A stretch of DNA of 64,000 bases from Punctularia strigosozonata HHB-11173 SS5 (GCF_000264995.1 NW_006767435.1:592816-656815), one strand, 5' to 3'; positions 9,744-21,654 are shown, numbered from the stretch's first letter. Notes: generated from the letters alone by a model not told the origin. A program made the numbers and translations.

Positions 9744-12461
9744 ATGGCAGCGGCACCACCGGCGTATACCACCGACGCTTCCCTGGCAAACGCATCCAGC
9801 GCCTCGGACTCGAGCGACGCGGCAACACGCCCATCGGATGCTCCGCCGAGCTATCACTTCCCAACCGCTTTCACCATCGGTTCGAAGAAACTCGATAACC
9901 CTCTCGTGGACGTTCCGGAGCTGAAAGTGCACTTGGATTTGCTTGGCGCCTTCTATGTGCTGAAGAATGCAGTGAGCTCTGGAGTCGACGAGCGTCTGCC
10001 TCAGCCTGTCCGCGCCTTGGCCGAACCTGAACAACGATGGGGTTGGTTTGTGTCCCTGGCAGTCGAGAGGTTCCGATATCAAACCATTGCATCATACACC
10101 TCTTGCTAAACTGCATATGACCCTGACAGATTCCAGCGCTGGCTATACGACGTGAAGGCAACGCCTCTGGACTCGTGGGTAGAGCAAGAAGTGCCGCCGC
10201 TTGACGTCTGGATGGTCTGGCACGCCTACCTCCTAAACCCGGCGTGAGCCCACCAGACCATCCGCAACAGTCTTACAGCCTACTGACAGTGCTCTTCCCG
10301 GCAGCTGGTACGCCGAAGATTGCACGAGGCTGCCGATCATGGCCCCGCTCAAGAAGCTTCGTGATCGTTTCCTGCCAGCACTGGTACGTTTATACGTCTA
10401 CATTATACAAGTTACTTCTGATGGTTCATGCGTACAGGCCAGAATAGGCGATCCGTTCACTTATCGCCCATCGCCTGAGCGGGCGGATTTCTGGCTGAAG
10501 CGTACAGGCACCCCCTTCGATCCTCTTGACGCCTGCTCCGCCCTCGTTGACAGGGAGGTCCAGTGTCCCAAGTGTGGCACTGTGGTAGTGATACGTGAGT
10601 TTCAGCTTCGGCAGACATTGGTCATGCTGACGAAAGGCTGCGTACCTCAGCCTATATCGATGCGGACGGAACAGGATATGCACAACAGAACTTCAAGGTT
10701 GCATGTCGGTCGAAAGACTGCAACTTCGAAATAACGAAGGAAACGTTGGCGGTTCAGAAGTTCATGAACAACCTCGCGATTGACCTACAAGATGCCAAGC
10801 AACTAGGTTACGAGATTTACATGGCGTGCGTACATATCCGCGACACGTGTTGCTTGGACATGAGCTCGAGCTAAACGTCGTTCTAGTGGATCGTTGCGCA
10901 CAAGTACGGAGTCCAAGGATACAGCACGGGCTCACAATGTCAAAATCCGGCTCCTCCTCAATCCCGTGTACAGGCACTTGCAGGACATGGGCAAGAAGAC
11001 GCCAGAGGAGCGTAAGGCGGCCCTGGACGCGGTTGCGAAATCTCATGACTTCAAGATGATTCGTGTGCGGGCGTTCGCGGGCTCCAAGATGCCTGGCATG
11101 ATCAAATTGTACTACTCCACTCACAATCAGCCAGTCACAATGAACACTGAACCACGCATTGGACAGGTTGGGCAGGATTGCGTCGGCGTACGTTGACGAC
11201 CGTCCGTTCTCGGTCGAGCTAGTTGGCGCGGTATGCGTGTCGTCGGCGTCTCATTGGCCCGCGGACTGTTGATTATCATTCGCTCTAGGTTCTGCGGCAA
11301 GGATCGTTCGTGGACAAGATGCATGCTCTGGGGTGGACGAATCCGGACTACTTCAGAAGCGCCGATGACGAAGTCGTGCTCAAGCATTGCATAGCGCGGT
11401 ATCATGCGTAGGTCCACCGATACGTTTGCACGTTCGGATGGAGAGCCCTCATGCATCGATGATAGATTCCTCGATCTGATGGCTCACTCGCCTGCGGGTT
11501 TCTTCGTTCCGACGTTGGATATTGACCTGGCCTGGCATACACATCAGCTCAAAGCGGACAAGTACCACGTCAATTGCATGACTTTTGTGGGCCGACATAT
11601 TGACCAGTGCGTGAAAGTGGCTCCATTCTGATATTCATGCTCACTCTGCCTGTAGCGATGACAAGGTGGAGGAGAACAGGCTCGCAAACTCCTTCGATCT
11701 CACTTGTCGGGCCTGGAAGGTTAGCACCACATTCAGACACTGTGTATTGTGCGAGCCTGGCTTCTCAAGCTTTGCCCCCCGCCCCCACCTAGTCGCGTTT
11801 CGGTATTCCATATATGCACTGCGGATGTCCTGTCCCCGGTGACACCATAGGCCAGAAGATGTCTCGGTTGACCAAGCACGTCCTCTCGGGTTCGTCGACA
11901 GAGGTCCACTCGGACTCGCCTCTCGTCCCTCCGTCGCATCCGGAGGCGCTCGCGAGCACGCACCCGAGCGACCACAACGCGGTATACTCCTTCACACACA
12001 GGGTCTCGAGCGAGGCCGCGCGCACGAAGCGCAGACTGAAGCTCGAGAAACGCCAGCAGCGCGAGAAGGGAGCGGCGGACGAGAAAGCTCGCGCGTGGCA
12101 GCATGAACCTGCGTTCTTGGTGCCGGTGCCGCTTTGGTACGGCTATGCGCCGTGCGCGGGGTATGCTGGGGTCGTCAATTCGGCTACTTGGGTGCGTAAC
12201 GCTGTGCCTACGATTAGTCGAACCGATGCTGATGCATAGTAAATTAGGGGGCGGGGGCCTGCGCAGTAGGGGCAGGGGCCTGTGGTGTAGGAGGATGTGC
12301 TGGAGGAGGTGGATGCGGAGGAGGAGGTGGATGCGGCGGGGGCGGAGGTTGTGGAGGAGGTGGAGGATGCGGTGGTGGCGGTGAGTGCTTTTTGCGAAGC
12401 TTTACACGTTGCTCAATATATAAACGTACTAGGAGGGTGCGGAGGCGGAGGCGGCTCCTGA
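9744..12461 (+). CDS. GRDP-like protein (DUF1399) with Gly/Cys-rich tail
   Basis: ATG 9744 encodes MAAAPPAYTTDASLANASSA. Conserved blocks in order, across about ten introns: FTIGSKKLDNPLVDVPELKV; LAEPEQRWGWFVSLAVERF; DVWMVWHAYLLNP; a Cys pair in VQCPKCGTVVV with a later CRSKDCNF; MPGMIKLYY; SFVDKMHALGWTNP; FFVPTLDIDLAWHTHQL (the diagnostic DLAWHTHQL); DDKVEENRLANSFDLTCRAW. This is the DUF1399/glycine-rich domain protein family (GRDP in plants, also known in fungi). The last two exons give a tail of Gly runs punctuated by Cys about every five or six residues, ending CGGGGGS*, with TGA at 12459-12461. Two PPxY motifs sit near the N-terminus (PPAY, PPSY). Molecular function is unknown; plant members affect stress responses and RNA binding. 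Confidence 0.85.
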
Positions 12462-12940
12462 GGCGCTGTTCATCTCGGTTACCGAATCCCTTTCTAGGTA
12501 TGCAGGAGCTTCGCAGAGCTTTACTTGATTGTTTGTAACAAGAAGGGTGAAGTGAAGGAGGTGCGGCTACGTTGCCAAATGGAGATCTATTTTACTGCCT
12601 GCGGATATATCATAGCCCCTTAACCTTGATGTTTCATCAGGTCAAATGCATCTATATCAACGTTCATTTCTTCTGTATGAGCACTCGTGGACTGTGTATA
12701 AACACCATTTATATCAGCCAATTGGTAGAAGTACATGCATGCAGCAAATTCTATGGAGATGGGAACAGCTATGCTGTGGCGGGTATTACGGGAGCACGGG
12801 TACATAGCATAATCTACGGGAGAAGGAATGTTGGTGATGATATGACCATGAGACTTCCTCTATGCACTATGTTGGGAATCCCAATATATGGTACAACCGG
12901 ATCGCCGAGGAGTGATAATGGGGGCAGTGGCGGGGATCGA
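12462..12940. other. Convergent intergenic region, no gene seen
   Basis: The GRDP-like gene (plus) and the FLC-like gene (minus) both end here, so the 479 bp should be 3' UTRs and terminators. Two opposed frames (12572-12955 and 12620-12805) cross it but have low-complexity, non-conserved translations. The composition is more AT-rich than the flanking exons. Confidence 0.4.
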
Positions 12941-15173
12941 TCATGCGCGAGATAGAGGTAATTGGCTGGAAGCCGACCCAGACGATGACGTGTGCGCATG
13001 CGACCAACGCTCTCTTTGAGGCGCGTATGAGCCGCGGGCGTATGTCATCTCCTGTGCGGCGCTGTGTCGCTGGGAGTGCGTGGCGGTAGTGGGAGTGTTC
13101 GGCAATGTGTCGAGGTCATCTTCCATCCGCGCATTGCGTAACGAACCCAAGCCATCCTCCAATCCTGCGAGAGATGCCGGGGGCAGCGATCTGTTGCTCT
13201 GCTTCTCGAGGATAGATCCCACGGGTGTGGACTGCTCGCTGCTCGCTCGCCGTCTCCGGAACACCACGTCGATCATGTTCCATACGATGTTGAAGAACAT
13301 GACGACGACCGCCACCGAGAATATGACGGCGATGACGATCCCGATGGCGACACGCGGAATGGCGTCCACGGCGATAGACTCGATGAAGGCGATCATGAGT
13401 CCAGCGCACACGAAGCGCACCACGGCGAAGAATGTAGCGAACACGTCGCTCCGCCGCGTCTTCTGTGGTTTGGCTGCGATCGTGCTGACGAGCACCAGCA
13501 ACTCGATGGCGATCAGGAAGATCAACTGCGTTTGGCCGTGTCCGTGCCCGAAAGCGATGACGGCCGACTTCGCCAGGGCGGCGAATAGCAGAGGGAAGGA
13601 GAAGAACCACCGCTCCGCGCGATAGATGGCGTAAAGCGGGCCGTATGAGCGGAGGTGTTCGGTGTGGGAGTGAAGAGCGAGGGGACCCTCAGACCTAGCC
13701 AGGCGAAGGGTGGCGAATGCTGCCCAGAAGACACCGGCGAAGACCCATGCGATAAGGAAGACGGAAAGGAGAATGGACAACCATGAGTCACTGAGGGTCC
13801 ATTGGTAGAAGGCAAAGATGGTGACGGGTAAGAATGATATCAATGCCTGCGAGATGCCGAGTGAGATGTGGTTCCACACACAAATCGCCGTACTCACCAC
13901 TCGAAGAGACCAGGATTTGATGATGGATGGGTATCTATCCTCAACTTCTGCGGCGGCGTTTGACCCTTGCCTACTTGAGCGAGCGAGTAACCGCAGGATG
14001 AGGTATCCAAAGCCAAAGCAAGCCAGCGTGATAACTATGGCGATCAGCGCCGTGATGAAGATGCTATCGAACGCGTTGGCTGTGGCGATACGGCGCGCGT
14101 TCACGTAAACTGGAATGCCGGCTTGGAGAACATTGGACGAGCCGGCCGTGACGGTGGCTACGGCTCGCTTGCCAAACTGGCTGATAGTGCCTATGCCGGA
14201 GGAAAGAACGAAGTTATCCTGGCCGACGTTGAACGGGCTGAGTTTGCGGTTGACAAACCCAACGGAATCCCCGGTGTCACCGTTCGTTACATGGCCGCCA
14301 GTAGCGCTGCGAAGGTTATTGATCGCCTTCTGAATAGAATGCGAGGGATAGAGTCCCATCGCCCACGCGAAATTCGTGGCATACGAACGGTAGACCAGTG
14401 GGTAGTTCAAGGAAAGTAGGGCAGTGGCGGCGATGGATTGGAAGAGGAACATAAGTTCCACGAGGCGGAAGGGGAGAAGAGCCTCCGGGAGCAACGATTG
14501 GAAGATGGAGGGGATCAGGGCGAGAATAGCGAGGGCGCCCGTAGCCCACTCCACCGCAGTCTGGTGGGTCGACCAGCCATTCGACAATGTCGCTTGCACA
14601 CAGGCGACGACATCTTGTGTCGTCGTTTCTAAGAGCGTGAGCTGCACGAAGGCTTCGAGGTCGGGAATCTTGTATGCGATCCCGGGCAGGTTCGACGCGA
14701 CGTCAACCGACGACGGAAGAGGTATAGAGGTGGCTCCAGTGAAGTTGTACGTTGGTAGTGGGCAAAGGAGTCCGTCCAGAATGGAGCACAAATCGATCGT
14801 GACATTGACTGGGTGCATCCCATAGACGTTGACGAACAAGTTGGCAGAGACATTGAGGTTTGAAACCTATGTCTTCCGTCAGAGCCGGAGACGGCATCGC
14901 ATGCAGAGGACGACTGACCACGCTAGCTGCGGAGATGTTGAAACTGATGCTGTTGTTGCTCGCAAAATATGCAACGTCGAATCTTTGAACAAGGAGCGAC
15001 TCTGGAGGCTCGCAGTATGTTACAGAAGACGTGACTGCGTAAAGTTGGTGAGCGCCTGAGCTTGTGGCCAAAACGGGCGATCACGCACATAAAGATTCTT
15101 CGCGTGCGGCGACGGCCGGGGCACTGAGCAGGAGAAACGGGAGAAAACGTCGCAGCCGGGCGACAGAAAACAT
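12941..15173 (-). CDS. FLC/TRP-like membrane protein with ML-like domain
   Basis: Three exons (15173-15089, 15055-14919, 14866-12941) give 715 residues. It starts MFSVARLRRFLPFLLLSAPA, a clear signal peptide. A luminal Cys-containing ML-like domain follows (SVTYCEPPESLLVQRFDVAY, NVTIDLCSILDGLLCPLPTY, several N-x-S/T sites). Next come about eight to nine hydrophobic segments, including TGALAILALIPSIFQ, LRLLARSS after a long TM, and LISFLPVTIFAFYQW. The cytosolic tail is Ser/Pro-rich (NRSLPPASLAGLEDG). This is the architecture of the fungal flavin carrier/TRP-like family (Flc1-3, Pkd2): ER or plasma-membrane proteins linked to FAD import into the ER, calcium homeostasis and cell-wall integrity. 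The exact channel or transport activity cannot be read from sequence. Confidence 0.9.
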
Positions 15174-16182
15174 CTTGGAGGGCGTGAAAGTAAGAAGAGA
15201 ACGGACGGCAGGGGGATGCTGTTGGGGCCATAAATAATGGAGTGAGCACAGGCGTGCGACAGGCATTGTTCTGTACGAGGCGCGTACCGTCGCTATTGTT
15301 CCCGTTTTACGTAACCGCGCCGTCCCGAGGGTTGTTCTCTGTCGTTCCGTTGGTCGTGTGTCCCGCGCGCTGTTCTGCAATGCAGGCAAGGCTATGTAAG
15401 ACGTCGGTGGAAGGAGAGCGCGTGGTGAAGGGCAGGACCAAGAATTTATGGGGGATAAGTTACGGCCATCGGCTCGGCCTGCGGATAAAGCCACTTCGGC
15501 GTTAGTCACGTCAGCCCTCGTCAGCATCCACTGCCCGCCTCAGGCCATCTCCTGCATCATCGCGCACCACCGGTCCACTGCCCGACCCGTGTTCCAACTG
15601 TTTCCACCATTCTTAGCTCCAACAGCGCCTCGGTGCAAACATCTGGACCCCCGCCACGAGGCCACCCGCAGGCCTCACCTGAGGATGAGATTGCACGCGC
15701 ACGCAGATCACACGCGGACTGATAAGCACGCACACGCAGGCACACGCCTGCCTTCAGTGCCCGGGCATACTAAACTGCGGCGGAAGCAACGGCGTTCTCA
15801 TCTTGATCTTGCCTTGATGCTGGGCGGATGAAATGCACAGCGATGGGTGTTTCCGTTTCGCTGCGTTCCGACGCGCCGCGCGGCATAGACTGTACCTTTA
15901 GATAGATTCAAGAACAATGGCACACGGATGAAATGGAAACATGTAAAAAAAGTCGGGTGCATCGTTCCGAAAGGGCTACGGTCGTTCACCGGGCCGCGTA
16001 GACGATTGATTGTGGTGCGAAGCGGATGCCAGCGCAGCAGCGGGCGCTTGGTCTGCGAGTAGAGTTCACGGCGCCTTCAAGTGGGCGCCTATTTGCCCAC
16101 ACGTCCGGGTCCTGCCGACGACGCTCTAACGCAACAAATTCCCGTTCACCTGAACCTCCCCAATACCAGCTCGTCACCGACG
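15174..16182. promoter_or_regulatory. Long divergent promoter region (FLC-like / OSCP)
   Basis: About 1 kb separates two divergent start codons. No frame in it resembles a protein. At about 15690-15745 there is a CA/GC-rich run of CACGCG and CACACG units. At 15940-15950 a TGTAAAAAAAGTC stretch contains a short A-tract. A pyrimidine- and CCC-rich segment precedes the OSCP ATG. Both genes probably use this region; I see no recognised operator. Confidence 0.4.
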
Positions 16183-16925
16183 ATGATTCTTTCAGCCGCT
16201 CGCTCCGCCGTCGCAGCAGGCCCGGGACGGCGCTTCGCTTCGAGCATCGCGCTCAAATACTCCAACGCCGTGTACTCGGCCGCCCTGGGCAAGTCCCCGC
16301 AGACGCTCAACAAGGTCCAGTCCGAGCTCTCCGCCATCTCCAATGCCATCAAGACCACTCCCGAGCTCGAGGTCTTTGTCACCAACCCGACGCTCTCCAG
16401 CGTCGACAGGACGAAGGGTCTCCAGGTGCTGTTCGCCAAGGCGGAGGGGTCTGGCGCAAAGAAGGAGCCCGTGAGCGAGTTGACGAAGAACCTCTTTGGC
16501 GTGTTGGCGGAGAACGGACGGTTGGGAGAGACGCAGGGCGTGATTGACGGGTTCAATGAGCTCGTGGCGAAGTACAAGGGCGAGCTGACGGTGGTGGTCA
16601 CCTCTGCGTCGCCGCTGCCCAAGGACGCGCTCACGAAGCTCGAGTCGGCCCTGAAGCAGTCGCAGACGGCTCAGCAGGCGAAGAGCCTCAAAATCGAGAA
16701 TAAGGTCCGTTACACGATCCTGTAGCAGTTTGTACATTCTCAAACGCCATGCCAGGTTAATCCCTCTGTTCTCGGTGGCATTGTCGTCGACTTTGGCGAC
16801 AAGACGATTGACCTCAGTGTCTCTTCGCGTGTGACCAAGCTCAACTCGTTGCTGCAGCGTGCGTGTCCGCGCATAAGGCATCGGTATTATCCTCTGACTT
16901 CTTTATTATTATAGAGTCGGTCTAG
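16183..16925 (+). CDS. ATP5: ATP synthase subunit 5 (OSCP), mitochondrial
   Basis: Exons 16183-16704, 16756-16858 and 16915-16925 give 211 residues. The N-terminus MILSAARSAVAAGPGRRFAS is an Arg/Ala/Ser-rich mitochondrial presequence with no acidic residue. Typical OSCP blocks follow: LKYSNAVYSAALGKSPQTLN, TKNLFGVLAENGRL, VVVTSASPLPKDALTKLESA, and the C-terminal signature NPSVLGGIVVDFGDKTIDLS, then SSRVTKLNSLLQQSV*. OSCP joins the peripheral stalk to the F1 head of mitochondrial ATP synthase. The start at 16183 is the first in-frame ATG; the frame is open further upstream but without an ATG. The last exon is only 11 nt. Confidence 0.95.
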
Positions 16926-17125
16926 GTTTTCGCTTGCATAGACATCAGAAGCTGCGAGATGGCTCTGTCCGTTCCTCATATGTATACGTCATTCACTGCC
17001 ATGAGCAACTCTGCTTTCCGGTACGCTTTCGTATGGCGAAGACTCTGGGCTGCTATATCAATTCAGAATGATCGACCGAATGCTGGAGTCAAACGAGGAA
17101 GCACTATCTCCCGCAAGACTTGTAA

Positions 17126-17665
17126 CTATCTCATGAAGCCCCCTCTTCTGAGCGCCTCCTTGGCTGTCCCGCTGATGCACTTCCAGCGCGCGGAGCCCAA
17201 TGGCACTCCACCGTACCATCTCCAGACGACGACAGCGGCATTCCGACAGTTGCTCAACTCCAGCAATCGGGCAAGTCGCTCTCCAGCCCCGCTCTCTCCG
17301 CCATCGTTCTGGCCGGCGTCGGTATCCGTCCGCCATGCCCACATGCAATGCGTCGCTTTCTTGAGACGGCGACTGGTGGTGCTGGTGCGCAGGTGATCAA
17401 CCAGCGCTTGGATATCTGCTGAGGAGTCCACTTGGGCCGCATGCGCGAGGAAAGCTGATTTCCGTTCTGTCACAACATCTGAGGCAAATATGGGTTTGTT
17501 CCAAGCTAAGGGAGTGGTTGAATAGGGGAGAAAGTAACCAGCTCTGAATGCATGAGCACACTAACCTGCGCCGGGACCTTCAGCGGCCGAATTAAAGCGG
17601 GAAGAGTAGTGTTTCGAAGATGCATTGATCAGCCTGCATGGGCTACGTTTGAGAATAAGATGCAT
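17126..17665 (-). CDS. IMPACT/YigZ-domain (UPF0029) protein with mitochondrial-like leader
   Basis: Two exons (17665-17566 and 17478-17126, intron 17479-17565) give 150 residues. The core reads TERKSAFLAHAAQV, LKKATHCMWAWR, QNDGGESGAGERLARLLELS, VVVVWRWYGGVPLGS and FMR* at the end. These match the IMPACT N-terminal (UPF0029) fold: ERKS near the start, ATH-M-A-R, DDGE.GAG and RWYGG. Unlike Yih1/IMPACT there is no RWD domain before it. Instead the first 30 residues (MHLILKRSPCRLINASSKHY and following SSRF) are basic and hydroxylated with no acidic residue, like a mitochondrial presequence. It is convergent with ATP5 and divergent from the gene at 17854. Function is unknown; bacterial YigZ is also uncharacterised. 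Confidence 0.75.
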
Positions 17666-17853
17666 GAGCTTCGCGCTGCCACCGACAACGCGCCGCGGCC
17701 GAGACGACGCGGTGGGTTGAAAGCACGTGCCCGGGTTGACGCACCTTCACGAATCTCTTCGGCGCGACGGCGCGCCCCTGTCTGAGCGCTCGATCATCGA
17801 CTTCTACAGACGACGACAACGACGGCTGATACCCGCCCAACATCGTGGACGAT

Positions 17854-20800
17854 ATGTCCAGCAAATCTCTCAAGAAAACGGACAAGAAGGCGAACAAAAG
17901 CATCACCGATTTCTTCACAAGGAGCAGCGTCGCGCCGTCTTCATCCCCTGTACGAGGTGACAGTCTCTCTGCGCGGGGCAGTGGCGCGCCTTCGTCTTCG
18001 TTTTTGCGATCTTCCGCGTCGAAGGGCAAGGCAAAAGCTGATCCAATTCCGTCAACGCCGACAAAAACGCGAAGACGATCTCCGAGGAAGAAGAACCAGA
18101 CCAACACCGACGGCCCGAAGCCAGACCAGGAAATTATCTCTGTTTCCTCTGGGACGCGATCCCACATCTCCATCAGCAGTGGAACGCAGTCACACGTCAC
18201 TATCAGCAGCAGCTCGAGTCACAATCCAACACGACCTGTCGAGGTCAAGGACGAGGACAAGCCGCGCTCAAATATATGGCCATCATCGTCGCTTACCTCC
18301 ATGAGTTCATCGCCATTCAAATCGCCTGGTACCCCGCGGCGCTTTGCATTCGCAGAGTTCACGCGAACCAGTTCCCCCTCGCCCAGGCGGAGCGAGCGGA
18401 TCCGCGAACTCTCCCTTACCCCATCTCGGTCCAAACCGGCCACAGCGTCATGCCTGCGCACTCCCTCCACTTCGAATATACTAGCGACGCCCCGTCGTGG
18501 CGTACTGAAGCCACTTTCCCCGATCAAGCGCAAGAAGATCTTCGAGAGCGAGAGCGATTCGGAGAGGGAGGACAAGCCAAAGGAGATCGTGCGCATTCGA
18601 TCGACGGTCTCTCGTGGCTCAATCCCTCGAATCGGAATCAACACGCCCCCGATCGCGTCGACGCCGAAGGAAAACGTGTCGATGAACTCAAGTCGGACGT
18701 CCTCCAGCAAAAAGCGTCGCCTCAATCCGCCGCCTGCTCCATCGTCGTGTCATCTGCGCCCTCCGGTCCCGGATCGCGATGAGCTGCGCGTCCCGAGCAG
18801 TCAATCTGATGAGCAAGAGCTTGTATTTCCGCGATTCCTACTCAAAGATCCGGAGGAGGTGAAGCAAAGCGTCGAGCAGTGGAGACTGGAGTCCTCTCAG
18901 CCGGAACCCTCGGACGTCGTCCTTCCTTGGCCTGAGCCGGCCGTAGATGTGGACGCGGATATGGACACGGCCATGGATCCACCCTTCCTCCCCTTCGACA
19001 ATTCATCAGTTGGCGCCTCGTCAGCTGAGGTCGGCGCTTATCTGGCCAGGCCTGCGTCACCAGGCGTCTCTTTTGACGCCATAGACGACTTCGCGCGTGC
19101 GACAACGCCCGTCTCGGAGTCCTCTGCTCCAATCCCGATGCCTGCAACTCCGGTACAGATGGACGACGTCACGAAAGCGGCGGATATCATCGCGGGGATC
19201 AAAGCGAATGCGATCAAGACGTTCGCGCTCAGTGACTCGAGTGGAAGTCCGCTAGCGAGTTCCTTCGCATCACCGGCAGGCAGCGAAGCTTCTGTGGAAG
19301 TCGACCTGTTCGCTGAGCTCCGAAATAAACGCATGTGAGCCTCTTCGTCGTCCAATCGAAGATGCGCAAGAAGTGACCTGCGATCTACACAGGTTGCCGC
19401 CGAAGGAGGAGGTTACTTCTACTTCCGCCAGCACCGCGCCGCGCTACAATCTCCGTAATCGTTCTGCGAATGGCACTCCTTCCACCGACCCAACCTCTGT
19501 CCATTCTTCGCCGGTTCAGGACGAAGTCACGGCGGAAGTTCCTGCGCGTCGCACTCGTGCCTCTATCCGGTTGTCCAGAGACGCACTCCCTCAGCCTCCT
19601 GTACCCGCCCGCGATGCGCTCGCTAAGACACGAGCGAAACCGCGTGTTTCCAATCCGCTGGATGCGCTGATCAGGGAGAAGAAGGCCGCCGATTCCAAGG
19701 GCAAAGGGCAGGATGCCCGTCTCCGAGCCGCCATCTTTGCGGACGACGGTGAGGGAAGTGAAGGTCAAGAGGGAGAGGGGGGACCGAGCGATCACAACGC
19801 AGCACTAGAAGCGGCGAAGAAGTGGTCCACGATGCAGTGGGACGATGATGACGTGTCGCCCCCAGCGAAGACGCGCGGCGCGGAGCGCAATCATGTGCGA
19901 GACGAGGACGAGGGCGAAGATGAGCAACATGCGTCGGGGTCACGTAAGGTCGATATCATCCAGAAAATGCTCTCGGAAGATCAGCAAGAGACCTTGCGGC
20001 AGCAGCAAGAACCCAACGATTCAGACGACGCATTGACGTCCATTTGGCAAGATGAATTCCTCGTAGACCCTAATTCTACCCAGCACGGACTTCCTCGTCT
20101 GTCCGGCTGCGATGATTGCACGTCACCGCTTCTCCGATCGCTTTCGCAGGCTACAGTAGATGGAGGTATGGCATCGGCACAACCGCTGTTTCAGATACTG
20201 ATTTGAGTTGTATGGTTGATAGAGACAGCGAAGGTAGAAGCTCTCCTCAGATCGGGGCTTGTCGTTTCTGCTGTGGATGGCCCGGGTCCCGCTAGATGCG
20301 TCTTCCAATGGCTGCTCAGGCTCGGTAAGCTTCACATACGCTACTACTTGGCTATGTTGGTATCTGTTATTGATTGGTGTCGTACTCTAGCCTTATATTC
20401 CCCTCGGCACCCTCTCAGTGATCTCGCTTTCGACAACTTGAAAGCTCTTGCTACTGTTCGGGATCAGCTGTGTTTCAGGTCCCAGGATCTGCTTACATTG
20501 GCGGTACATCTGGGCTTGAAAAAATCTGTAATGGAAGAGATGGGTTGGGAGTGTGCTCCGTGTCATGAGATCGGTGCACAAGTGAAAGACGTGACCACCC
20601 GGACGGAGGCTTTACGTCGGCTGACGTCCATTGTCTCAATATATGCAAAGTAAGCGATACTGACGGCCAGCTCACGCTTAGACGCTAATATTATGCCGCA
20701 CACAGAAATGGATGCATCGAAGCAGGGGACGTTCCCAACATGGTATCCATGCTCGCATCAATTGCATTAGATTGCCACTCGACAGCTCACCTTCGCCTTC

Positions 20801-21654
20801 AACTAACTGACTGTATCGAGCAAGTCTGCGCGTGCTTGCCTTTACAGCCAGAAGCGCGATCACTGCTGGTGAGTGTCCGTGGTGCATCGTCATCGTTGTG
20901 GTTTTCAAGCGACGCCCTGTAGATTATCCACGCCGCAAGGATGCTTACGCAGCTCGCCAACAAATTCAAACTGTCTCCTAGGCGCAAAGTCGAATTGCTC
21001 TCCGTCTTGCCGATTACGACTGCCGGTGGCGGCAGAATCGCAAGGTGGACGGCGCATGCTTTCCTGCTTGGTTCTCTGCCTGAGGTTAGTTAATGCGGCT
21101 CGTTGCAGGCTCAAACAACGCTAATATGGAATTGCAGCCGATGGAGGCTCGTCTGCCAGAACTGATGCCTTTGGTCGAGTTACTCATCCCGTCGTTTGGC
21201 ACGGACAGTGTTTTCAAGCTGGACCAGCAGACCAATTACGAGACTCTCAACTGCTTCGTCAATATTCTATCTGTTGCTTTGACCGGACTTGAGGAATACA
21301 TGGATCAAGAAAGGCAGATAATTGCTCATGGGGAGTCTGCGCCTTCTGGCGGCGCCAACAACACATCGATCCCTACTCCTCTACAATCCGTCAGAGACGC
21401 GTTGATGAAGGTGCATTCCAAGATAGGTACGTAGTGCGCATTCATCCACAGAACACACTCTAATATGCGGTTCTTCAGCGGATACTAGGGCCGCGCACCT
21501 CGATCGATCTCGGGTTAAATCAGCGCTTCAACGGTTGGCAATGCGCGTGTACTTCCAGAGAGATTGGGCGTTGCAGTCCGGTCCTGGCTCGCGCAAAGGG
21601 AAGACCTTGAAAGATTTCTTGAGTACAGCCGCCGGGCCTCAAGCCGACACATGA
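17854..21654 (+). CDS. Putative SMC5/6-associated SLF2/Nse6-like (FAM178/CANIN) protein with PIP-box-like motif
   Basis: ATG 17854 encodes MSSKSLKKTDKKANKSITDF, continuing with FTRSS. The first half (exon 17854-19334 and the next, 19393-20165) is disordered, Ser/Pro/Lys-rich, with NLS-like KTRRRSPRKK and KRRRL-type clusters and SSKKRRLNPP. The second half is helical: EALLRSGLVVSAVDGPGPAR, CVFQWLLRLALYSPRHPLSD, DNLKALATVRDQLCF, MLTQLANKFKLSPRRKVELL, ELMPLVELLIPSFG and a C-terminal LKDFLSTAAG. The FQWLLRL...L-x-NL pattern recalls the FAM178/CANIN domain of SLF2 and fungal Nse6-type loaders of SMC5/6. N-K-S-I-T-D-F-F near the start resembles a PCNA-interacting PIP box with Asn for Gln. About 1,100 residues, eight introns. 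The family call rests on memory of weak patterns, so treat it as provisional; exon joins are well supported. Confidence 0.55.

Noticed and set aside
9379-9924. Plus-strand 181-codon frame upstream of and overlapping the GRDP-like start
   Set aside because: It runs out of frame through the conserved first exon of the GRDP-like protein, and its translation is Arg/Thr/Ser-rich without family resemblance.
15448-15831. 127-codon plus-strand frame in the long FLC/OSCP promoter
   Set aside because: The His/Arg/Thr-rich translation reflects CAC/CGC-rich DNA rather than a protein; there is no conserved core and no splice sites.
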